From assembly GCA_944472155.2 (NCBI GenBank), contig OX235271.1, positions 95,307,256 through 95,371,255 on the forward strand: DNA of 64,000 nt, read 5' to 3'. This DNA comes from Trichobilharzia szidati. Lineage: Eukaryota > Platyhelminthes > Trematoda > Strigeidida > Schistosomatidae. This document shows positions 42,533 through 52,974 of this stretch, one piece after another. The notes below the pieces were generated by a model. It was not told the DNA's origin and did no database searches. It worked only from the letters and a program-made list of their open reading frames with translations. A program made the position numbers and the translations under genes. Positions within the stretch are counted from its first letter, which is position 1; every line of letters begins with the position of its first letter.

Positions 42533-42816
42533 ACGAAGAAGACATTGCGAAATGGTCGCGCTATGTCGTGAATTAGCAGAAGTTAGAATTTAAGGACCAT
42601 TTGACCGGGTCCCAGTGACTCAATGGTCTACAAGCTCACCTTGTAACCAGAAGGTCCTGGGTTGGAATCCCGATGGGTGCGTAGTGCTGAAGAGTCCCAA
42701 ACTAGGACGAAACAGCTGTCCAGTACTCCCAGGTTTTCCAATGGTTCTCTAACTGATGTCACCTCATGATGAAATCCTCCATGTAATCAAACAAAATCCC
42801 TACAAAACCAATACTT
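42533..42816 (+). mobile_element. S1 hammerhead SINE with 11-bp TSD, 5'-truncated, complete ribozyme
   Basis: Perfect duplications GAAATCAACAC at 42522-42532 and 42817-42827 define the element at 284 bp. It starts inside the 5' unit (ACGAAGAAGACATTGCGAAA) and contains the tRNA-like head (GGGTCCCAGTGACTCAATGG; box B degraded to GTTGGAATCC), the ribozyme at 42681-42726 and the tail CTAACTGATGTCACCTCATG...CCCTACAAAACCAATACTT. The empty site survives in the LTR at 11950-11965 (GAAATTAAGAG). TSD length and 5' truncation indicate target-primed reverse transcription. Confidence 0.9.
42681..42726 (+). ncRNA. Type I hammerhead ribozyme with intact consensus core
   Basis: Stem I strand GTAGTG (42681-42686), core CTGAAGA (42687-42693, fits CUGANGA), stem II GTCC/GGAC around a 7-nt loop (42694-42708), GAA (42709-42711), self-complementary stem III ACAG/CTGT (42712-42719), cleavage base C at 42720 (GUC), and stem I strand CAGTAC (42721-42726; one mismatch with GTAGTG). 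Predicted cut between 42720 and 42721. Stem III has no loop, so efficient folding probably needs a dimer of two transcripts or tandem units. Confidence 0.8.
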
Positions 42817-43114
42817 GAAATCAACACGTATTTATAGCTTTTCATGTACATTATTACAGATTATTGTTAGCAGAAAAACACAGTCTTCCGATTGGTTGTT
42901 TCTCACTGAAGGTTAATCTTCCAACTCTTTGTGGCTGTTTCTTGAATGTCAGATAATCTATATGCTAACTGTATCCGCCTACGCAAAGTCTGCTATGGTT
43001 GGTTGTTGAATCAGTCTTTATTCATATTTTTCTCACGACCAATATTGAGGAGGTAAACATTGACATAAATTACTGTCTACCAATTTGGCTTGCAGCCAGC
43101 TCTTACCACATTAC

Positions 43115-44430
43115 GACTTTAAGAAATATCCAAATGGGAATTAAGATACATTTGAAAGCACTACTTAGTACCTTTATGTATGAGTTGAGAACGAAGAGTT
43201 ATTCTGATCGGATTAAGTACATAGAAATTTGTTTTTTGGTAATTATTGTAGTTCCAACAGCTTTACACAAGTAGAGGTTGCTGTTGCCTTGAGTGTGAAA
43301 TTAAGCAAAGGAAACGTTTATTCAGTTCGATCGTGACTTCATATTATATATTTCCACAGAAGCAAACCAACAAACAATCCGTTTTTCTGCCATAGACTAG
43401 AACATTTCACCCTAGTATGAAAACGCCTGGAGAAATTAACCATGTTTATAAAATAATGCACAAACCCAAGTTTAAATGAAGTGGAGTTAAGTTAAAGATG
43501 AGTTAGGAGCATTCAAAATAAAATATTTAATTTGTCCGTGAATTCACTGACCATAGGTCTGAGTTACATCATCAATTGCAGCTTACTCTACTTATGTCCT
43601 CGGGATGTTATGAATTAGTGCATGAATACTCTTGATGACTCTGATAAGATTGCTCACACTAGCGAATGTGTGCGAACGTCCTGTTGTCTTCCAGATTCTG
43701 AAAATCCTAATTTTAATATCTTCATTAGTCACACCCATATGTACCTATTTCAGTGTCATTCTGTTTCTAGCCCTTTAGTCATTGTGCTTTTTCGAACCAT
43801 GACAAGATGGATGAATGAAATTGTCAAAACATTCAACCATTTCACTTTCTGTCTCTAATGTGTAAAATTTAATATAAACGGCTATACTGGCCATCCATGA
43901 TAGAGACCATTGAATGTCATCACTCCCGGCTTTGCCCTCCATAAGATCCTACACGGCTTTGTGATTTATAAAACAGTACCACTGACTAGCCCTCTTTGCT
44001 AACCCCTCACAGACAAACACTTTTGCAGTACCTATCCATTCAAACAGCCAAAAACTGCTTTTCAAGACGATCAGTGATCTATGGAAGGCTGTTGGAAATC
44101 TATGCGACAATCATTAACTTAGTTAATCTTGTCAGTAATTTATCATCACTACCATCATCCTAAAAAAGTTCTAGTGTCAAGTCATCTGATCATGCTGCTT
44201 TGCGTTGCTTAAGATTAAAGACAACTCTAGCAACCCAGCTAGAAGCGTTTATGTCCCACTAGAGTTGTCGTCAAATTGTAGGCAACCATTACGGGACTGT
44301 AAGTCATGTGAATTAAGGAGTTCGTAAAGTTCTGACCTTATGAAGGGTCATTTTTCTTCTCCTAGCTTTTACAAGGCATGTTTCCTAAATAAAACTAAAC
44401 ATCTCACGAGCATTAGGTATTACAGATTTT
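43115..44430. other. No gene; small inverted repeat at 44221-44268
   Basis: GACAACTCTAG and CTAGAGTTGTC are separated by 28 nt. Otherwise nothing recognised; frames at 42999-43274 and 43622-43858 have no motif, and the first starts inside the LTR. Confidence 0.5.
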
Positions 44431-44432
44431 CA

Positions 44433-44900
44433 AGTATTGGTTTTTGTAGGGATTTTGTTTGATTGGTAGGAAGATTTTATCATGAGCTGAAATCAGTTAG
44501 AAAACCATTCGAAAAGCTGCAGGGAGTACTGCACAGCTGTTTCGTCCTAACTCTTTGGGACTCTTCATCAGTACGCACCCACCACAGGGGTTCGAACCCA
44601 AGATCTTCTGCTAACAAGGCTAGTGAGCTCGTAGATCATTTAGCCACTGGGACCCGATCAGTTCATGACATAGAGCAGAAGATTGAATTCATGGACTGGC
44701 CGTTGGATTGGAATCCAGTGGCTTAATGGTCTACGAGCTCACTAGCTTTGTAAGCAGAAGATCTTGGGTTCGAACCCCTGTGGTGGGTGCGTACTGATAA
44801 AGAGTCCCAAAGAGATAGGATGAAGCAGTTGTCCAATTCTCTCTGCAGTTTTTCAAATTGTTCTCTAACTGATGTCAGCTCATGATGAAATCCTCCAAAC
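44433..44900. mobile_element. S1 inverted pair
   Basis: Minus copy 44433-44665 (TTCAAGTATTGGTTTTTGTA ... CACTGGGACCCGATC) and plus copy 44668-44900 (AGAAGATTGAATTCATGGAC ... CTCATGATGAAATCCTCC) head to head with almost no spacer. Heads and box B (GGTTCGAACCC) are well preserved on both strands. Minus ribozyme: GTACTGATGAAGAGTCCCAA...AGGACGAAACAGCTGTGC. Plus core is ATAAAGA, dead. Confidence 0.85.
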
Positions 44901-44904
44901 TACT

Positions 44905-46435
44905 ACAGATTTCGTTTCTATTTATTTTACTTCAGTCAACTGATTTTGTTATCGATGGTTATGAAGACATAGTCAGCTGACATTTTAGCCGGTTTCTCTT
45001 CATGTCATGTTTCAGTGTGTCCGTTGTTTCCATCAATTCAAACGACAGTGTGGAAATCCACTGACTTTCTATAACCGATGACTGCTGACAATCAAATATC
45101 TACTCCTCTACTTTCCACAGAGGATTTCTACCATGTTATATATAAATCCAAATCTCCTGTGAATTGTAGTGAATTCAAAACCAAAGGTTTCATAAATACA
45201 TTCATTCTGATATATATTCAAAGTTTACTAAAATAAGAAAAAGTGATCTTTAGTTCATGATGGAGTTGACGATTTTCTGACTTTCTAAGTGATAGGTTGT
45301 GTATGAATATGCCTTCCTTTTTTCAATGAACTTGGTTTGTCACTAATTGAAAGTTTGAAAAAAAAATACATTCTTCATGAGATATCAAACCTTGAGGAAG
45401 AGTAAACCTGTTTTAGAATTACAGTTATGAGGTTCAAAATTCTCAGGGGATGAAAACCATGATATTTTATTCACTAAGAGACACAACATGAGATATCGAT
45501 TATCGAATATTCCAAATATTAAATTTACACTTAGTTAAATGCATATTATATGGTTCAATGTTTGCTGTACACTTCAGAGTGAAATATATATGAAAAATCT
45601 GCATAAATTACAGTATATTAAATATAAATTTTTTTTAGCCACGAGATACCACAAATTTCAAATTGTGGACTGTGTAATTTTTTTCTCAATTTCTCATCCG
45701 TGTCAGATACCACTTACTTACTACGCCACCATATTATATGTTGTATATTGGTCAAATTCACAGATTTCACACGTACGTATATTCGCAAATCTCTCCATTT
45801 TATTAGACTGTAAAACCAAGTAGTTGGTTGGTACAATATCAAATTTCAATGATTATTTGGTTATTGAGTATGAATATTTTTTTCCAGTGAATTGTTAAAG
45901 TGAGCTTAGCACAGCATGTATGTCTAACAGATGTCATGTTGATAGGTATCCGTAGAAAAAAGAAGCTTACATTCTCCATTGTTTCCTTGTTAGTTTTTAA
46001 TCAGCATACAAATGGACTGATGTAGTGAAAATAAATTGAAGTGGAAGCTATTCAACAGTTAAAAGATTTAATAATTTTTTTCTGCTTTGAAAATATTTAT
46101 ATATATGCAAACTTTGTTGATTGGTTGTTGTACCCTGTAGGCTATCAGTTATTGGGTCACTTAGTAACCAGATATGTCAGTTACCACTTAAAGGTGACAT
46201 TTCATTCATGTTTATTTTATTGAAGAATGGTCATTTCATAGAGAGAAGGAAGTACTAGTCCAGTTTAACAGAATAAATAGTTCTATAGACATGAAGTGAA
46301 GTATTAATAGTAGTATTTGAAAGAATAAATGTTGGAGTTAGTATCATGTTAAACTATCATTCCTTTTTTGAAAATACCACTATGTATTTCATATGCTGCG
46401 TCGTCTTGGTAGCGTTTATATATGACAATGTCATA
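44905..46435. other. No recognisable feature
   Basis: AT-rich spacer. The 94-codon frame at 45539-45823 and 60-codon frame at 46041-46223 have hydrophobic, low-complexity composition and no motif. Confidence 0.5.
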
Positions 46436-46439
46436 TAGT

Positions 46440-47290
46440 GTTGTGTCAAGTGATTCACAACGGAAAATTCAGCGAAGACTCTGAAGTGAAGACAACAGCA
46501 ACACAAGGCTGTATACTAACGTCGATCATAACCTTGATTGTTGTGGACTAGATCATCAGGCAGGCCGTGGACAGGGAGAAGACAGGAATACGTTGGGTTG
46601 ACAGGGAGAATCTAGACGATTCGGACTTTGCTGACGATTTGTATCTTATGTCACAAGAAATCGAAGGTGTACGGATGAAAACCAACAAGTTGACAGAGGA
46701 GGTGGGCTACGAAGACGCGTCTTCAGGTGAATATAGGGAATAGTCTAAAGCAAGTCACCTCTTTCACTTGCAGACCTGAGCAGCACATTTTCAACTAAAG
46801 CTGGCGCTATTGAGGATGTTAAAGCTAGTCAGGATCAAAAAAGCGAAACAGAACTTCATCACTCTGAATTCAGTTCGGAAATCTGCTTCACTCAGCATAA
46901 ACAACAAGATTCGGATTTTCAACAACAATGTTGAATCACTTCTTCTATATTGGTCAGAGACTCAGCGCCTGCGACAAGAAAAGCATTTCCAACATCCTGT
47001 TGCAGACTTTTATCAACGGCTACCACCTTCACTCCTCACTGATGGTCACATGGCCAGAAAAAATTAGCAACAAGAAAATCTGGGGACGAACCAAACAACA
47101 ACCTGTTGGCTGACACATATTCCGAATGAAATGGAGATAGATCGGACACACGCTGTGAAGACGGTTGAGTGATATCGCGTGCCAGGCCATTGCTCGAGGG
47201 GAAACCCGATGGGAAACAGCAAGTTGGGCAGGATCAAATGGAGATTTACCGCTGAAGCCCTATGTTTCACTTGGAACCCAAGGGGATGAT
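46440..47290 (+). pseudogene. RTE/SR2-like LINE remnant, FADD box present
   Basis: The RT starts at LCQVIHNGKFSEDSEVKTTA (about 46440), followed by TQGCILTSIITLIVVD (the 'RQGC.LSP' block), then DDSDFADDLYLMSQEIEG with the catalytic FADD at 46627-46638, and TNKLTEEVGY. After shifts come VRIKKAKQNFITLNSVRKSA and SLSINNKIRIFNNNVESLLL (the 'KIRIFN.NV..VLLYGSE' block). The tail ends KWRFTAEALCFTWNPRG at about 47275, with the 3' sequence GATGATAATGATAATG. Multiple frameshifts; no endonuclease. Confidence 0.85.
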
Positions 47291-47317
47291 AATGATAATG
47301 TCGTCTTACGTTCCCTG

Positions 47318-47402
47318 TGTGATGGTGTTCCCAGTAAGACCAGAACCTAGCATCTATCGTTTCAACCGCCAGAGCTTTGTCCACTAGACCACTGAACCAC
47401 AC
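47318..47402 (-). repeat. Sm-alpha-type tRNA-like head, truncated
   Basis: The minus strand reads GTGGTTCAGTGGTCTAGTGG, ACAAAGCTCTGGCGGTTGAA, ..., GGGAACACCATCACACAGGG. This matches the head and linker of the Sm-alpha-like copies at 19575-19750 but stops before the ribozyme, directly at the RTE 3' end. Confidence 0.65.
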
Positions 47403-47404
47403 AC

Positions 47405-47580
47405 TTTTGCAATATGTATAAATAAAATTTGTCGTAGTACTGTGTATACACCTCTTGTTCTACTATTATGTCTCATTAAGTTGAAATACTTTTTGAAGTT
47501 TGTTACATATTTACATTTATGGTAACTTAGGCTGTTAACAGCCAAAGAGAAGCCGTGAAATAAAAATTGAGGTCTTCCCA
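47405..47580. other. No recognisable feature
   Basis: Short AT-rich spacer; the frame read across it on the minus strand belongs to the flanking SINEs. Confidence 0.4.
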
Positions 47581-47589
47581 TTCTGCAAA

Positions 47590-47802
47590 CAAGCTCGCCG
47601 ACCACGCATGTGGTCTGGGGTTCGATCCACGGCCGACTCACTACTTTACCTAGCTAAGCCAGTAATAAGACTGGTAAAGAGGGAAGGTTGGTCATGAGGC
47701 TAGCTTCCCCATCCTGTAAAAATAAACACCACTGCTACCGAAACTTCAAGCTTCTCGCTTGAAGGCCTATATTCCACTGGGAACGTAGAGGAATAAAATT
47801 TT
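47590..47802 (+). mobile_element. tRNA-Gly-like SINE (S2), 5'-truncated, 9-bp TSD
   Basis: TTCTGCAAA at 47581-47589 and 47803-47811 brackets the copy. It starts within the anticodon side of the head (CAAGCTCGCCGACCACGCAT), retains box B (GGTTCGATCC) and the acceptor remnant GCCGACTCAC. The body (AGTAATAAGACTGGTAAAGA) and tail (TTGAAGGCCTATATTCCACT) follow. Confidence 0.85.
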
Positions 47803-47811
47803 TTCTGCAAA

Positions 47812-48460
47812 TATATTCGGATTTTTTGTTCAGGAGACAAAAATATGAAATACAGATCCCTTAAACCAACATTCAGTGGTACTTTCACGTCAAAGATTAG
47901 CTGAGTTTTTGTACCATCAACGCCTGGAAGGAAAGCAACATCACCTCGAAATTAACTTATTCTCTTACCCAATTTAACTGACTTGGTGATATGTGCAAAG
48001 TAATAGTTATATACTCGAAATAGTTTCCTGCAATTCGAATAGAAATAATTGAGAACGTGACGGCTTACTTGTTCATTAGTTTTTTCTGTAACAGAACATA
48101 TTCAACCTTTGATGTTTTTCTTGTCTGCAAACAGGTTTGAAAATAATATTGTGTAGCTTGGTTCTAAAAGGAAATTATATAGTCTTCCAGAAGTATAAAA
48201 ACAGAATATCTGGCTAACTGCTGACTAAGTGATTCATCGCTTAAAATTAGTCACAAAATGAAAAATATATATATTCAACAAAGGTCACAAGTTTTCGGCT
48301 TTTTTCGCCACACATACATGCAAACACAGCCTTTATTTGTGGGATAATATTACCTATAATCCTTAAGGGTCGATTTTTTCACATTAGTGACCGAATATTA
48401 CCTTAATTCGGGTTTCTTACCATTATTTTATCACGCTACTTAGTGTAATGTTGAAAACTA
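47812..48460. other. No recognisable feature
   Basis: AT-rich spacer between two S2 copies. Confidence 0.5.
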
Positions 48461-48464
48461 GCCA

Positions 48465-48655
48465 TGTGCGTCGGTAGCACAGCGGTTAGGACTCTCGCCG
48501 ACCATGTACATGGTACGGGGTTCGATCCCCTGCCGGCGCACACCTGATATCTATGGTCGACCTGGAAGATTCGGGCTACCGATATCCATGCTGAAAATTC
48601 CATACTTGTACCAAAAATACGGTGTGGAATCAAGCTATAGTCAAAATAAAAAATA
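48465..48655 (+). mobile_element. tRNA-Gly-like SINE with a different tail
   Basis: The head GTGCGTCGGTAGCACAGCGG, with arms GTGCGTCGG / CCGGCGCAC and box B GGTTCGATCCC, is the best-folding tRNA-like head in the window. After the head the sequence (ACACCTGATATCTATGGTCG, CTACCGATATCCATGC) differs from S2 and lacks the RTE-like tail. The same CAGATATCCATGC-like phrase occurs in the S4 repeat at 37318-37332, so this may be a head swap between families. Confidence 0.75.
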
Positions 48656-48659
48656 AAGT

Positions 48660-49135
48660 AAAATTTCCGTAATATATCTCATAGCTTTACTTAGTGTTGG
48701 CCTTTCTGGAAATATGCGAATTTTCATACGTTGTAAGATTAGTCTTCGTTTGTCTTTTTGACCAATTTTAAATATTTAAACTAAAATAATATTTTTTTAT
48801 TTGGAGATCAAATTTATCAAAAAGATATTCTCACTTGGTTATTCTGATTTCTGGAAAATTGAACCTGCATAGGTGGTAGTTTAATGGTGTCATGATATTT
48901 GAAACAGTGTGACTGGTAATCAGGTTTCTTATTAGTAGATACGCTTTCATAGGTTGTGGTACATAAGAAAATCGTAGATACACATTCAGCTTTTGACATT
49001 TCTTCTTTTCACGTTTACGGACTTTAACGAAACTTTCATATGATTAAGTGTGTAGAGTGATGTAACTGCGTAAGGTTATTGATATGTGATTATTCTCCAC
49101 TTTATAAAAGCATTCTAAATTTGTCTGGTAACCGT
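48660..49135. other. No recognisable feature
   Basis: AT-rich spacer; 60-codon minus frame at 48817-48999 has no motif. Confidence 0.45.
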
Positions 49136-49139
49136 TTCC

Positions 49140-49925
49140 GTTACAGGATAATAAGTTTATACGATGAAAAGAATTGTGAAACTAGTAATAATAACATAAA
49201 TAAGAGAGAATATAAGTCATCTACAGTTATACCATATAAAGAGGGGACATCTGAGACCCTACGTAGGATTCTAAATAAAGCAGGAATAAGGCTGGCATTT
49301 AAATCTACAAACTCACTCAGGAACAAGCTCTGTAGGTTGAAGGATCCTGTAGAATGACACAATTAGACAAAATAATATAATTTACAAAATACCTTGCAAT
49401 GACTGTGAGGTCAACTACATAGGTCAAACTAGTAGATCGTGGGAAGTTAGATTGTCCGAACATAAGAATTTAGCTAAGGTAAGAATGGTTGACCCCATCC
49501 GCGAAGATAAGTAATTTAGAAGAAAGCTCAGCAATCGCACTGCATGCATTAACACACAACCACACAATATGCTGGGAGAGGGTTAAAATTCTAAAACGTA
49601 ATCTAGGTAGGTGGAGAGAGGGGTTGATTACTGAATCCTTGTTCATCGAATCTACACCCAACACATGCAATAGGAATGATTCATCACTCATACCCGAAAT
49701 ATGAAAAATACTACTACCAATCAAATCAAGTGAAAAACAACGGAACTATATAAATGAATTTAGGAAGTCGTGTTATTACCTTGATATGATTATGAGCAAT
49801 AAATTGTGCTCGAAACATAGTCATCAGTAAACATTACTGTATAACACTGTGAGACTTTATCAAAACAAAATTTACCCACAATGGAATTACACTCTACCAC
49901 AGTGCACAAGTTTTATTCTTATATC
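49140..49925 (+). mobile_element. Penelope-like element PLE-A, 5'-truncated, with 3' terminal segment
   Basis: Coding begins in the RT tail (SSTVIPYKEGTSETLRRILN, KAGIRLAFKSTNSLRNKLCR; frame 49079-49357). After a one-base shift comes the GIY-YIG nuclease at about 49378-49475 (IYKIPCNDCEVNYIGQTSRS, with WEVRLSEHKN). The C-terminal part is in a third frame (SSAIALHALTHNHTICWERV, GRWREGLITESLFIESTPNT) to a stop at 49702. The terminal segment follows (49741-49925): ATGAGCAATAAATTGTGCTC, GAAACATAGTCATCAGTAAA and ACTCTACCACAGTGCACAAG, ending near TATATCA. It defines the family found at six places in this window. Confidence 0.9.
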
Positions 49926-49929
49926 AACG

Positions 49930-50495
49930 ATGAAATGAGCTTAGATTTTGTTCAGCTTCAATTGTACGAACGAAATTAGTACAAGTAGCTTAAAGCGTTA
50001 GAACCACTTGGTAATAAGTAGTTAATGCGTAACGGTAGAACACGGTGGTATTGAGTAGCAGAATAGTTTATGTGACAAAATGATGTACATTTATGACCAA
50101 AATTGAGGAATCTTACACTGAAGTCACCATTTGCACATGTTCTTCGTCTAACCCTTCTTCTGTCTTCCTTTCGTGTATTTTATATTGTCTCACAAAGATC
50201 TTTTATTTTTTACTTAATGCAACTTAATTTCTTACTCCACTCCTCAATATACTTACAGAAAACTTCGCTATATAGGAGTTACAAAATCTTGTCAATGGCA
50301 GACGCTTGATTCGACTTTCATCTCCGCTAATACTCTACTTTACCTGAACAGGTGTGTTTAAGTTAACCTTATAACTTTTCAATATACATGAACAATTGGT
50401 GTCACTCTGCTCAAATTTGATTAATTGTTTCTTAGCTAGAAACTGGTGTTTTATACACAAAAATATATGAATACACATGCATAAACAATAGATTA
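49930..50495. other. No gene; weak old repeat at about 50246-50285
   Basis: The only match found is a short core shared with 13225-13275. The 68-codon frame 50103-50309 has no motif. Confidence 0.4.
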
Positions 50496-50501
50496 TTATT
50501 A

Positions 50502-51117
50502 TTATCGTTCCCTTGGGTTCCTAGTGGAACATAGGGCTTCAACTGCACGTCTCCACTTGCTTCTGTCTTCTACTGTACTTTTCACTTGCATCCATGTTAG
50601 TCCATACTGTTTCAACTCCTCTTCACACGATCTCCTCCATCTCACCCTTGGACGTCCTACTCGCCGCTTCCCTTTCGGGTTCCACTCGAGCGGTGGCCTG
50701 ACGCGCGATGTCACCCAACGGCCTCCTCAGCGAGTGTCCAATCCATCTCCACTTTCTCCTGCATATTTGTTGGGCGATTGGTTCTTGTTTTGTTTGTTCC
50801 CATACTTTCTTGTTGGTTCACGTGCTTTCCGGCCATCTGATCTTCAGTATAGAGCGTAGACAGCCGTTGATAAAGGTCTGCAACAGGCTGTTGGAAATAT
50901 TCTTTGTGACCCACCGCCAAGTTTCTGATCCATATAGAAAAAGTGACTTGACGTTTGTATTGAAAATCCGAATTTTGTTGTTGATGCTGAGTGACGGAAC
51001 AAACAATAGATTAATATACCTAAAATCATAAGTATGTCTTGAAACGAATAAAAGACAAAAGTTTGCATAATTAATTAACAATTTAGTTGCATTTGACTTT
51101 TTAGAGTAAAAAATCAC
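50502..51117 (-). pseudogene. RTE/SR2-like LINE C-terminal remnant with 3' end
   Basis: The upstream minus frame (51117-50818) has PSLSINNKIRIFNTNVKSLF, LYGSETWRW and TFINGCLRSILKIRWPEST. The C-terminal frame (50714-50502) reads MTSRVRPPLEWNPKGKRRVG, RPRVRWRRSCEEELKQYGLT, WMQVKSTVEDRSKWRRAVEA and ends LCSTRNPRER. These are the standard RTE tail blocks (WNP.GKR..GRPR..W, the thumb RIFN.NVK). One frameshift and a stop separate the two frames. The element ends in a (GATAATAATAAT) tail at about 50490-50505 and is truncated on its 5' side near 51117. Confidence 0.9.
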
Positions 51118-51119
51118 CC

Positions 51120-51990
51120 GTGTATCATCTGGTGTGTATTATGTAATCCTTGGTTCTTAATGTGGTCAGCATTGAGTAACACTGATTCTTTGTGCAGTTC
51201 CCATGATACGTAATTCATTCCCACAAGTTTCATAACCAATGGTTTAAGAATGAAGAGCTTTTATGGTCAGAAGAACAGGAAATCAAGTATTTACAATAGT
51301 TTAAATCCGTTAAGAATAACCAGTTTAGTTTTATGATGTGTTTCAACAAAAATAATGAAAAGCATGTCTTCTCTTTTAGTTATTAGTACGCCATTTAAAA
51401 AAAATCTGTGAATAACTAATCAATAATCATTTAATGTCGAGCAAACATCAGGAAGCAGTAAAATCCTTCATAACATAGAAGTGATCAAAACAGTGATCTG
51501 AAATTTTCAATTCTCGAAATAAACACTAGTTATCTATAGTTCACAAATAATCACCTGTTGTTGAGGGAACAACAGGAAGCTATAAAATTCTTATAACATA
51601 AAAGCGCTCAACGGACTGATCTGTAATTGTCACGGTTTATTCGTATCAACCTGTCAGATAAACTTCAGTGCTTTGCGTTTACAGGACAGAATGTGAGTGA
51701 TTAGTAGTCACGGGATAGCATGTCTACAAAATAATAATGGCAAGAAATCAAAGAATTCGATGAGAGGAGCAAATTTTCAGGGAAATCCAGATATCAGTAG
51801 TAAAATATAAAGTAAAACATCGATTTTGAAAAAAATTCAGAAAGTTTTCAATACATGACTGACCTATTCTTTTTTGATACTAAATTACAAATAGGCTAAA
51901 ACAAGCTGATACCATTGAAGCCCTAAGGCTTTGATAATCACTTGTGTTAATGTTGTTTGGTTAGTGTACTAAATTTAAACTAAATGTGTT
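51120..51990. other. No recognisable feature
   Basis: AT-rich spacer; no retroelement or SINE motif noted. Confidence 0.5.
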
Positions 51991-51994
51991 TCAC

Positions 51995-52925
51995 TCCATT
52001 ATAGATAAGATTTTATTCTGATAAATCACACAGTGTTATACAGTAATATTAACTGATAACGTAGGAATCTCAATAAAGCAGGAATTAGGGTGGCATTCAA
52101 ACCTACTAACTTACTCAGGCAGGCACATGCTCCGTAGGCTAAAGGACCCGGTGGACCCAATTCAACAAAATAAAATAATTCAGATAATACCTTGCAATGT
52201 CTGTGAGTGAGGTCAATTACATAGGTCAAACTAGTAGGTCCCGGATAGTCAGATTGTCGGAACATAAGAATTTAGCTAAGGTAAGAATGGTTGAGCCCGA
52301 GAAGATAAGTAATTTAGAAAAAAGCTCGGCAATTGCAATGCATGCATTAACACACAACCACACAATAGGGTGGGAGAGGGTTAAAATTCTAAAAAGTAAT
52401 CTAGGTAGGTAGAGAGAGGGGTTGATTACTGAATCCTGGTTCATCGAGTTTACACATAGCACATGCAACATAAATGACTCAATTCAAATACCAGAGATAT
52501 GGAAGATATTATTACCACCAGTCAGTCAAATCAGAGGAGGACAATAAATAATCTCAAAATTCTATTTCAATTCACATACATCATAACATCCTAACAAGTT
52601 ACTTATTTTGACTATAAAAACATCTTGTTTCCCATCTAATTGTGTTTGATTGATAACTTTAATATTATTTCTGAATGTACATTATCCTATATTGAGTTTT
52701 ATTCAAATGTCTAATCATCAATTTCACTCATGTATATAAATGAAGTAAAAGGTTCTCTGAGTGAGTTGATATGGTTATAAGCAATAGTTTGTACTCGAAA
52801 CGTCATCAGTTAATATTACTGTGCAACACTGTGTAACTTATCAAAATCTTATATAAAATCTTATCTGTGATGAAGTTATACTCTGCCATAGTGACCAAGT
52901 TTTATACTTATATTAATAACTGTGT
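51995..52925 (+). mobile_element. PLE-A second copy with an inverted 5' terminal piece
   Basis: It begins with a terminal segment in reverse (51995-52062: CTCCATTATAGATAAGATTT ... AATATTAACTGATAACG). This is fused directly to coding at 52063 (AGGAATCTCAATAAAGCAGG, RT tail), then the GIY-YIG start in the frame VSEVNYIGQTSRSRIVRLSE (52197-52412). The C-terminus follows (IAMHALTHNHTIGWERVKIL), and a forward terminal segment runs 52765-52925 (TAAGCAATAGTTTGTACTCG, AAACGTCATCAGTTAATATT). Frames are broken by a 4-nt duplication at TGTCTGTGAGTGAGG and others. It is a diverged subfamily (TTAATATT, GATAAGATTTT). Confidence 0.85.
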
Positions 52926-52974
52926 TTTAGTCAGGCTTATTTTTTTATACACAGGAATGATCAATAATACTCTT

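Larger units (their letters stand above)
42477..43110 (+). repeat. Solo LTR (about 340 bp) interrupted by an S1 SINE
   Basis: TGTAACAACAGAAGACAAGG ... CAGCTCTTACCACA, flanked by TTAC on both sides (42473-42476 and 43111-43114), a 4-bp duplication typical of Gypsy integration. It aligns with 11903-12245 apart from the SINE at 42533-42816. No internal region follows, so it arose by LTR-LTR recombination. Confidence 0.85.

Noticed and set aside
48465..48545. Possible functional tRNA gene with strong arms
   Set aside because: Same repeat-derived head as the S2 SINEs, with an irregular anticodon arm (ACCAT/ATGGT around 4 nt).
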